Shown here: positions 1 through 8,218 of the stretch, piece by piece
How the letters are laid out: each line of letters opens with the position of its first letter
Numbering within the stretch: position 1 is the first letter of the stretch
Origin: Halisarca cf. caerulea
Lineage: Eukaryota; Porifera; Demospongiae; Chondrillida; Halisarcidae
Assembly (NCBI GenBank): GCA_963170055.1
Contig: CAUJGJ010000258.1
Location: 1,628,601-1,643,600 of the forward strand
Reading direction: 5' to 3'
Length of the DNA stretch: 15,000 bases
The notes under the pieces: generated by a model
Told to the model about the DNA's origin: nothing
Database searches by the model: none
What the model saw: only the letters and a program-made list of their open reading frames with translations
Made by a program: the position numbers and the translations under genes

Positions 1-187
1 GAACCAATCCAAGTTTGGCTGCCTTGACTGCGACCTTATGAGCTCTTTCCGCTCCAAGTGAATGAAGACAGGGCATAAATAGTACTCGATGTGCCCATTC
101 GTTCCCTGAAAAGTATAAACTGCCTATAAGCCCTGCTGTGCCCAAACCACTCCACGCTATCTTTCTTAGTACAGAAGCTCCCGCCAT
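1..187 (-). CDS. DHODH: Dihydroorotate dehydrogenase (class 2, mitochondrial), first coding exon, partial
   Basis: Class-2 DHODH oxidises dihydroorotate to orotate in pyrimidine synthesis and passes electrons to ubiquinone at the mitochondrial inner membrane. The minus strand encodes 62 residues from an ATG at 187-185 and stays open to the window edge, so the catalytic barrel lies outside. Visible parts are a short basic N-terminus (MAGASVLRKIAW), a hydrophobic membrane segment (about residues 11-27, GLGTAGLIGSLYF), then HRVLFMPCLHSLGAERAHKV followed by AVKAAKLGLV. This last part aligns by eye with the family's 'hLMP-L--L--E-AH-lAV----LGL' region, the quinone-tunnel helices before the barrel. 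The pattern, gene start and N-terminal targeting/membrane layout agree, so I am fairly confident. The start is chosen because it is a Met with G at +4 directly before the membrane segment. It is the same strand as the receptor genes, with its start codon about 560 bp downstream of receptor A's stop. Confidence 0.85.
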   Translation of the reverse strand, partial: MAGASVLRKIAWSGLGTAGLIGSLYFSGNEWAHRVLFMPCLHSLGAERAHKVAVKAAKLGLV

Positions 188-211
188 ATTTCACAAGCTC
201 AAAATGGCGGA
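178..211. promoter_or_regulatory. Pair of divergent YY1-like ATGGCGG motifs around the DHODH start
   Basis: The DHODH start codon sits in ATATGGCGGGA on the minus strand. About 16 bp away the plus strand carries AAAATGGCGGACG. Both resemble the YY1 consensus (AANATGGCGGC), which in animals is often found just downstream of transcription starts and over start codons of housekeeping genes. The plus-strand copy also opens a 19-codon ORF (MADEINSVHV...) ending at 260-262, which I do not treat as a gene. Binding by a YY1-type factor is inference. Confidence 0.3.
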
Positions 212-750
212 CGAAATTAACTCAGTGCACGTACAGTTGGCAAGGCAGATCAAAATCTATTGAAGCATGCAAGCAATTTTACGCACATGCACCTTTATAG
301 AAATTAACGTAACATGCATATATGCATGCATCATAGTGTTTTAGTATCAATGCATGCGTAGTCTAGCGTAGCCAGACCTGCTCTCACCGCCATTTGCAGA
401 CGAAAAGTGTGAGATTGGGTCTGGCTATGCGAGACTAATACATGCGTGAACAAACTTGGACCTCAACTTTACTGTCCACTGGCACAACTACTACAATTAT
501 ACTTGTGTACATGCAATAAATAAATGAACACGGTCGAATGTAGAAATACGAAATTTCATTGTAAACCAAAACAATGAGAAATGTTAAAAAATCTAATAAT
601 GTGAGAATCATATAAATTCTATTGAGCATGTGAAGAATTAAGTACAAAAGTAATAAATGGTACAAATCAATGTATGTGTGTACATAAACTGCCAAAATAA
701 TGTACTGCAAAAGCATTTTACACAGAGAGAGAATGAGAAGGTCCATTTAC
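188..750. other. Intergenic spacer between DHODH and receptor A
   Basis: This 563-bp stretch is AT-rich and holds the short inverted-repeat element at 359-437 and ATGCATGC-rich sequence at 265-360. It must contain the 3' end of receptor A's transcript and the promoter of DHODH. I see no canonical AATAAA on the minus strand between 750 and 440 and no convincing ORF. Confidence 0.5.
359..437. repeat. 79-bp inverted-repeat (MITE-like) element
   Basis: The left end TAGTCTAGCGTAGCCAGACC (359-378) is the imperfect reverse complement of the right end at 417-437, which reads TAGTCTCGCATAGCCAGACC on the minus strand: 18 of 20 positions match. The roughly 40-bp centre is unique. There is no coding capacity, so this is a foldback or MITE-like insertion in the receptor A - DHODH spacer. 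Confidence 0.7.
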
Positions 751-3700
751 TCACTCTGTGTTCATAAGGTCATCCAGAATGTCGTGGATTTCAGCCCCAA
801 GTGTCTGCATGATTTCAATCTCACTCGTCGCCTCCAATCCGATCTGCTTAATCATGCCAAACTTGAGCATAACTTGTCCATACCTGGTGGGGTCATACGG
901 CACTCTACCCCTGCACTGCTGCTTCAAGATATTGAGTGTCTGGACTTGGAGTATTTCAACAAGTTGCCGATCTTGTGACGACAGACCAGAATCTGTAAGG
1001 GAAAAGATGTCCTCATGTAAAAAGGGGTGGAGGCGCACACACGAACTGGAACACCGTTGTAAAGCACAGTAAAGTTGAAATGCAATGTGCAGTACCTCCC
1101 CACTATAAACTGCAACTGATACTAGCTTTCAACGCAGCACAAACACTACACCACTGTCACATTACATCATATACAAAGTTACAAACATGGCAACACAAGC
1201 TGTAGGTACAATGTGGCATGTGTGTGTTAAGCCTGGTTCACTACATGCCGCAAGTCATTGCAAGACTTACGATGCGACCAACCGTTGCTATGAAGCACAT
1301 GTCGATACAAAGATATTCGGCCATTTTATGAATGAACTGAACACAAGACTTCACAGTGAAATACTTAGCGATATTGCAGAGAATAAAACTCAGTTCTATT
1401 CCCTGCAATCAGCCAAAATCTCTTGCAACGCGACCTTAGGACATATTGGAACCAGGTTTTAGTGTGTAACTATACAAGTGCATGCACGCACATGTCCACA
1501 TGTGTATTCCCACTTGTGTACATGCACACACATGTCCACATGTGTATTCACACTTGTGTGCATGCACGCACATGTCCACATGTGTATTCACACTTGTGTG
1601 CATGCACGCACATGTCCACATGTGTATTCACACTTGTGTGCATGAACGCACATGTCCACATGTGTATTCACACTTGTGTGCACACATGCACATGTCAACA
1701 TGTGTATTCACACTTGTGTGCATGCACGCACATGTCCACATGTGTATTCATACTTGTGTGTGTGCATGTACATGAATATCCGCTTGTGACCAAAAAAGTA
1801 ATCTTGGTGTACAAACACACATATACGATGGGGTGTACTGCATACAGAAGTGTGGACATGGCAAATAGCACACAAACATACCAGGATTGAACAAAATGAC
1901 AGCCTTCAAACATGCCAACTCATGATGTGTCAACTGGCGCTCAATAATCCACGACTTCAGCTCGCCCGACACTCGCTGAGTATAAAAAGTAGAGTTGAGC
2001 AGCTGGGAACCCTGTGCCCCTCCGAGCTGCATGTGAGGCTCTCTGGAGCAACGAATAGCCAACATAAAACAGAGGAGCTCGCCCCATGTATTCTTTATCA
2101 GTTTCAAGAGAACTGAATTCGAAATCATGACATACATTTGCATGTGCTTGGCCCAATCCACAATTTTCTTCAGTGAAGCATTGCAAATGTCCCCTGCATC
2201 TTCCTGTGGTCCGCCTCCCATTAGATGAACATTGGTTTGCATTCCATCCAATAGTTTATCAGACTGCATTAGCTGATCAAGAGTGATATAAACATGCTGG
2301 GGATTTGGTGGTGCTGATATGTGAGCAGAATGGATTGAAGCCACAATTGGTCCCGAGATTGATGATGTCCGTGAGCGTAACGGATCGCTGTGGTGACTCA
2401 GAGCACGAGAGTGCCCAGAGTATGAACTAGCAGTTCGTGTAGACCCTGGTTTTGAACCACTGAAGCATGATGTGGGACTGCTAGGAGAGCGAGATCGGTA
2501 GTGACTGAACGAATACTTGCCCTGAGATTCAACATCGTGGTTCGTGCGAGCATGATGAGATGTGTCACCGCTGATAACTGATCCGTTGTTCCGATCGATT
2601 CCACTCATCGAAAACGACCTTATTGATCCAGGTCTGCCCATAGAGGGACCACTGCCAACAGATATTAAGGAATTGGTTGGGCTACTGGAACGTGACCCAT
2701 GTCTCCTGACAACGGTGGGCTGGAAGGCATCATGAGGGATCTGACTGTTGGACATTGTCAGTGGAGGGTAGGTTGGGCTACCAATGGGGCCGGTAGGGAT
2801 GGGACTGTAATCCTGGTGGTAATGTAAGACACTGTTGATATCCGGGTTCGAAGGCATTGAAGAAAATTCTTGAGTTATGGACAAATCATGTGACATTTGG
2901 TGATACGGAGAGAAGGGTGCAGACTGCGTTTTGGCATAATCACTATTCATAGATCCAGTTGACAGCGGCATTCCTGCCGAGGGTGGGATTTGCCGCGGAG
3001 GACCCATTGTGGTTGGTGGTGTCTGGAATACATTATGTGATGGATATGAGTTTACACTTGAAGTGTCTGAGAGTGCACTTGTGGGTGAGAGCGGAGGAAG
3101 AGAATTTACATCAGGACCAGAAGGGGTTGAGTGTGAGTGGGGCCGATCGGGTATCTTGTTGAAGGTGGTACTTGGTGTATGTTGAAGCATTGTGTGAGAA
3201 CTGCTGTAGGACGATAACCCGTTTGACAAGGTTGGGGCAGAACGACGATGCTGACTGTTGGAAGGAAGCATCTGCTGCTGAGGCTGAGGTTGTTGTGGTG
3301 GTTGCTGATGAAGAGTGGTTGGTAGCTGTTGATGAGGAGTGGTTGGCAGCTGTTGATGAAGAGTGGTTGGCAGCTGTTGATGAAGAGTGGTTGGCAGCTG
3401 TTGATGAAGAGTGGTTGGCAGCTGTTGATGTGGAGTGGTTGGCAGCTGTTGATGCAGTGTTGTTGGAGGCTGTTGGTGTAGTGTTGTTGGTGGTGAAAAT
3501 GACTGATAATTGATCGATGGAGGAGGTGGTAGTGGTACTCTTGGAGGCATAATGTCACCATTGACTCCATTTGTGCTCCTCTCACTCCTAGTGGGTGTGT
3601 AGGGGGGAGGGGGCTCTGTTTTACACGGTGTTACGGATGGCTGCTCGACTTTCACTACTTCATGAGGAGGAACAAATGTTGACGGATCTGGGTTCATGTT

Positions 3701-5676
3701 CATTGGTTGTTGTACTCCAGGGTACATGAAGTAACGGTAGCTGCTGTTACCCATGTGAATCTGTTGAAATGGGATTGTGTATGGAGGGATCCGCGAGTAA
3801 ATGTCCCTGTTAATGGGTGCTCTTTCTTCCTGGACAGCTACAAGAAATAAATGAAGAAAAAGTTAAGTTATATATCCAAAAAAAGAAAAAATCCCAAAAA
3901 GGAAAAAATTCTATGCTCCTTACCAACAGGGATGTACAGCAACATGCATCAAATCAAATCAAACGCTACTATGATGATGTCTCTCTAGACCGAACACATT
4001 GGGACAAATGAAAATGTTCAGTTCAGTGAATTGCTACTTAGTGGGTTCTCCATGTACGACAAACATCGTCGAAAACAGCACTTGAAAACACATCCAGTTG
4101 AGAAGGGCTGCAGTTTGCAAATGATTTGGTTTTGAGGAATTTCATTGCACTGAAATTATCCCACCTGATCACATCCACCCATATTCAACGCATGCATAAA
4201 TCTTTAGCAATGTTCAGGTTTGCAAAAGGGAAATTTTTAAAGTATTCTTATTTCATTCGTAGAAGAAATCAGCATGTATTCGTAGATAATTGTGAGTACA
4301 TTTACACACAAAATTTGGTATGACAAATTCCTGAACAAGTAATTTGAGTTAAAAACTTGTGATGGCTGCTGCCCCACACACTCGAATTACTTGCAAAGCA
4401 TTGCAGTGAAAACAATTCCTATAACTCATTTCTGTATAAATTCATACTTCTCTATAACTATTATATAAATTTTCTATTATAAGACTATTTTTAAAATCTA
4501 TATTATAGATATATCAGACGAGCGTTACACACTGGAAGTCCAAATGAAAACAATAAAAGTAAAAATTAAAGTAAAAAGTTGCCAAGCATTAATAAGGGCA
4601 AATTCCAAGGGGCTGGGTAGTCATGTGTGCACGCGATAGTGACCGTCCTTTCATAGCAAAATTTTTGGGGTCACTGTGGGTACCACTTGATACGAGCTTG
4701 ATGCTAATTCAATGGATTACACTAGTCAGTACAGTTAAAAGTGTGCATGCTGAATGGAACGTTCCATCAAGGCCCCTCCAAGGAGCATGGGGGGCTGTCA
4801 GATATACAAAATCTCTGCATTGGTCATAATCATTGACTCATTACATGGAAACGCAGAACATTCTGGGGCCCCCTATAGGAGCCTCTGGCTATTGGCCTCT
4901 CAGATTAAATGAGACTTTTACCGACAATATGCTCAGTCCTATTGCATGGGTGGCCATATTTTTTCAGCGTCTTCCCTACATATGAGCAACTACTGTGGTT
5001 CATACTAATACCCCGCCACAAACTGCAAAGGGAGAGAACTCTGGTATGGTATGCATGTCTTCGATGTGGTGAGAATATTATGAACAAGTGGGGAGCAGGT
5101 GAGTTGCTGTTAAAGACCACCTGTCTAAAGAAACCATTACGGCCGACCAACAGTACGTTGTGATACTGCACAGACTACGATTGGGTCTACTTGGTTCACG
5201 ACGACATGTATGTGTGAATGGACATGTTACTGGGCCTATTGAGCACTCTGGATCTGAGAGGACTGCTAGGAACACCTGTCTACAGAGACCACTGTTGGCT
5301 GGTGTGTGAGTGGTGGGTTTCACCGAATGATCTGTAGTACACTGTAAGAATTTCCATTCGGAATAACATACGTATACAAACGTAAGACAGTCCACAAAAG
5401 TGCAGTGTGTTGCCACTCACAATCCGGCTGCATCCCAACCTCCAGACATTTCCTAAGCCGGCAAGCCTGGCATCTGTTTCTGTTTCTCTTGTCAATGACA
5501 CACGCGTTGTGGTTGTTGCAATAATACTTGGCATTTGCCCTGATACTTCGCCTGAAAAAACTCTTACAAGCCTCGCACGTCATCACTCCGAAATGGTTCC
5601 CCGATGCATTGTCCGAGCACACCTTGCAAACCTTCTTCACAATGTCAGGTTTAGCATCCTCCGACGTGTTAGCATT
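751..5676 (-). CDS. Nuclear receptor A (NR2-like) with giant low-complexity hinge; start exon not assigned
   Basis: Predicted nuclear, DNA-binding transcription factor. Exons: 5421-5676, 1882-3837, 751-992; the introns have GT/AG ends and the join is exactly 817 codons plus TGA. Numbering from the first visible codon (AAT at 5676): DNA-binding domain about 16-92 with zinc ligands C17, C20, C34, C37 and C53, C59, C69, C72; P-box CEACKS; GM then a phase-1 splice into SVQEER, the NR2 'VQEER' extension. The hinge (about 93-600) is Ser/Pro/Gln-rich, with a VKVE sumoylation-type motif (147-150), PPPPY (161-165) and an octapeptide repeat (202-265). The ligand-binding domain (about 600-817) has TWGELL in helix 5, R681 at the RXR/HNF4 carboxylate-binding position, [11 protein letters not shown], and a terminal ILDDLM AF-2-like helix. 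Odd: the usual 'DQ' before LLK is NS. An in-frame TAG lies in the acceptor at 5680-5678, so a start exon upstream is required; 9809-9859 is a candidate. Confidence 0.88.
1473..1775. repeat. 40-bp minisatellite, about 7.5 copies, in receptor A intron
   Basis: The consensus unit is TGTGTATTCACACTTGTGTG followed by CATGCACGCACATGTCCACA, repeated head to tail with few changes. It fills about a third of the intron between receptor A's last two visible exons (intron 993-1881). The unit is rich in CA/TG steps and contains CACATGT partial palindromes. Plus-strand ORFs across it are repeat translations, not genes. Confidence 0.95.
3299..3490 (-). repeat. Coding minisatellite: eight 24-bp units (PTT[L/P]HQQ[L/P]) in receptor A hinge
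   Basis: Within receptor A's second visible exon, eight consecutive 24-bp units encode the octapeptide PTTLHQQL with L/P changes at positions 4 and 8 (residues 202-265 of the visible protein). It is followed by a Q/P-rich run. Some neighbouring units are identical or nearly so, which points to recent unit turnover. The total length is a multiple of 3, so copy-number change keeps the frame. His/Gln/Pro-rich repeats like this are typical of disordered transactivation or interaction segments. Confidence 0.95.
3838..5420. other. Receptor A intron after the DNA-binding exon
   Basis: This 1583-bp intron (minus-strand donor GTGAGT at 5420-5415, acceptor TAG at 3840-3838) holds an A-rich stretch at 3875-3911. 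It also has two similar blocks at about 5114-5136 and 5270-5294 sharing 'CACCTGTCTA(A/C)AGA(A/G)ACCA', which look like a dispersed-repeat fragment. I see no embedded gene. Short ORFs here have no recognisable protein features. Confidence 0.6.
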
Positions 5677-5827
5677 CTACAACCACATAAATGCACACAC
5701 ACACTCATATTCACAGTCGGACATAGCACAAGACATACAGTACATACCACATATGACAACAGCCAGGTGAAACACTTGAATAAAAACTGGTTAGGTGTCC
5801 TCTCTATCATATATGGTCTGGCCAGCG

Positions 5828-5829
5828 TG

Positions 5830-5872
<43 letters not shown>

Positions 5873-5889
5873 ACACACACACACACACA
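5828..5889. repeat. (CA)n microsatellite with GCGCGC edge
   Basis: Near-perfect CA dinucleotide tract preceded by GTGCGCGCGC, giving an alternating purine-pyrimidine run of about 70 bp. It lies upstream of receptor A's DNA-binding exon. Confidence 0.97.
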
Positions 5890-5949
5890 CGTGGAACTAC
5901 AAATGTTGCCCGTATCCACATGTGGAACACAGGCCATGTTTCACAAGTG

Positions 5950-6108
5950 CAGTTGAACTTGGTTAGTAAGTACCTGGAATAGTACACACTCCTGGAAAGT
6001 AAGTACTCTTTTCTCTCTCCCTCCCTCATGTACAGTACTGAAAACAACAATGATAGTAAGAACTCTTTAGTCGGCCCTTGAGGGTACTTACTAACCAAGC
6101 TGTACTGT
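5950..6108. repeat. MITE-like inverted repeat, 'GTTAGTAAGTACC' family copy 1
   Basis: CTTGGTTAGTAAGTACC at 5958-5974 is repeated perfectly in inverse orientation at 6083-6099, and the outer ends show CAGT...ACTG. The next 30 bases (AATAGTACACACTCCTGGAA then AGTAAGTAC) match the inverted end of the element at 7684-7896, so the two belong to one family. Non-coding. Confidence 0.7.
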
Positions 6109-6155
6109 AGTGATTTCGTACAAGGACAAATGTGGCTGCTTTTCATTTGTGGAAG

Positions 6156-6332
6156 TACAGTGAACTCTCATTAATCCGCCACAATTCGTTTTGAAGAATA
6201 TTGGCAGATTAATGAGTTTGGCGGATTATCCAAATCAATTTGCAGTCTTTTGTAATAATTCATGCACAAATTGATGGTGGATAAAAGGGTTTGGCGGATA
6301 AAGCGGTGGCGGATTAACGAGAATTCACTGTA
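6156..6332. repeat. 177-bp TA-flanked MITE with 25-bp terminal inverted repeats
   Basis: The left terminus TACAGTGAACTCTCATTAAT continues to CCGCC (6156-6180). The right terminus (6308-6332) is its reverse complement with two mismatches. The ends are TA-CAGT...ACTG-TA, the pattern of Tc1/mariner/pogo-type non-autonomous elements. Internal 'GGCGGAT(T/A)A' subrepeats are present. Non-coding. Confidence 0.85.
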
Positions 6333-6365
6333 ATGGATTTCCAGTGTATTATAGGACTGAGAGCT

Positions 6366-6389
6366 ACACACACACACACACACACACAG
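6366..6389. repeat. Short (CA)n microsatellite
   Basis: Twelve CA units directly after the 6156-6332 element. Confidence 0.9.
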
Positions 6390-6455
6390 AGGTGAGAGCT
6401 ATAGAACAAAAAGATATTGCAAAAGCTCAACCTCAACCATTTCCCCTCCTTTTTA

Positions 6456-6735
6456 CCCCCCCCCCCCCTCCATAGGATTGTGGTCACAAACTCACGAATT
6501 TAATAACAATTTCAACCCGACTAATCCACCATAATTGTTTGTCTAAATTGCATGCAGTAGGCCATCAAGGTTATACTGTACAATTTCTGAACTCGAGCAC
6601 ACAGACCTTGTATGTACATACTTGCATTTGTCCGACACAGACATATGTACAAATGAAGTCTGTGCTCCTGCAATCCCCCACACGAAGCCTTAACATGCAT
6701 GCACACACCAAACACGGTAACCCCCCCCCCCCCCC
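6456..6735. repeat. Two poly-C tracts (6456-6468 and 6721-6735)
   Basis: Homopolymer C runs of 13 and 15 bases, about 250 bp apart. On the minus strand they are G-runs. The sequence between them is unremarkable; plus- and minus-strand ORFs across it are low-complexity and not credible genes. Confidence 0.9.
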
Positions 6736-7117
6736 TCCCCGAACTGAGCACCACCAGTGCCAATAGGTAGATTCCAGTTCCTCACAAGTCCCCTCCCCCA
6801 TATACAGTTCTGAGATATATGGTTCCAGTTTAGAAATATTCCCAGCTCGACAAGAGTACCACTCGAGGGGGTTTCACTGTTCATATGAAATGCAACTTGT
6901 TTTGCTTCTTTGTGTGCATCAAATATCCATTATGAAAGCCACTAGCTAAAGTGTGTGTGAGCGCGTGTGTGCACATGCTTGTGTCTGCCATGAGAATGGT
7001 CTCAAAAAGAAAAAAAAAGGTAAAAAAGGGATACAAAACTAGAATAAGTGGTTCAACACTAAACCCAAAGAAATGCAATACAAATTTGGACAGCTGAGCC
7101 ATTGGTGCTGCTATTAC

Positions 7118-8186
7118 TCATGAGTCGCTATCCAGGAGTTCAATGAGGATCCGATCCAAATGCGTGTCTCCTAGAGTGCGATGCATTTCCATGTGTTGAA
7201 CAACATCAATGCTTATGGCCTTGATTGTGGTCAGACGGAGGAGTAGAAGTGGAAATCTAAGCTTGTCTGTGGGGAGCTTGCTACAAAGGTACTTCTCCAT
7301 CATTTGCAGAAGCTGTTTTTGAATCTGGTGGACCTTGTCTTTGCCAGCTGCAGAAATCCCACGTGAATCTAATCAGAGGGTAAAAGTAGCAATGAATATC
7401 TTTACAGTATAATGAATAAAGTTGTGTGATATAATCATAGACAAGCACAGTTTGTTCAAGATGACCCTACAGAAGCTCTGGGTATCCACACACACACACA
7501 CTGGACAATCACACAACCTTAGGGATTATCACATCATATGGAAATAATTATAGCATCAAGCTGCAAATCCACTAGGCTTTAGTTCCTGATTACCTCATGT
7601 TGATAACCCTTTACCATGGAGTGTGTATGTGCTATTATGCACTAAGCATAAACTTAAGTGTATATAATATTATATGAAGGGTATACAGTAGGATTTTTAC
7701 AGGCAAGATCACTACTTTGCAACAAATGCACCTGGAATGAAGCCGGGTGGATAGTAAGTACCTCAAAGGGAAGGCAGAGGTACTACCTATCCAAGGTGCT
7801 TTCAATGGTATTGCACAAGGTAGGGGCAAGGCAACGAGTACTTACTATCCAGGAGTGTTTACTAACCCAGGTATTTCTCAACAGAGTTTGACTGTATATG
7901 TATATACAGTGCAACAACCAGTGTGCAGTAGGACCATATTTGAGATGATTTCTTACTGTCACACAAGAGGACTAGCACCCTATGGGGAAGCTAGGATGCC
8001 AGAGAAAATTAATACGAGTACCATGTGACACTGTCATCATAACCTCTGGGTTGAAATTTAATTTAGATTCCAGCAGCCTGGCTGACTCACTTACAGCTAC
8101 TGTAAACAACTCAAGTACTTGGGCTAAAAGACAACAGGCACACACACACGCACGCAAGCATGTACGCACGCATGCAAGCACGCACG

Positions 8187-8218
<32 letters not shown>

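Noticed and set aside
359..437. Considered as a tRNA-like or hairpin RNA gene because of its inverted ends
   Set aside because: No cloverleaf or tRNA A/B boxes; the arms are simple terminal inverted repeats.
1423..1890. 155-codon plus-strand ORF with repeated [12 protein letters not shown] peptide
   Set aside because: It reads through the 40-bp intronic minisatellite opposite receptor A; no start context or domain.
3172..3513. Plus-strand ORF with repeated EEWLAAVD
   Set aside because: Antisense shadow of the 24-bp coding repeat of receptor A, whose minus frame carries the domain homology.
5637..6146. Minus-strand ORF ending in receptor A's acceptor region, considered as A's N-terminal exon
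   Set aside because: It crosses a CA microsatellite and an inverted-repeat element and is in a different frame from the DNA-binding exon.
7972..8123. Reading receptor B exon 2 straight through the CA repeat into [10 protein letters not shown]...
   Set aside because: The direct join of 8220 to 7368 restores LFNPDSRG and the complete ligand-binding domain, so this is intron in the main transcript; kept only as a possible alternative exon.
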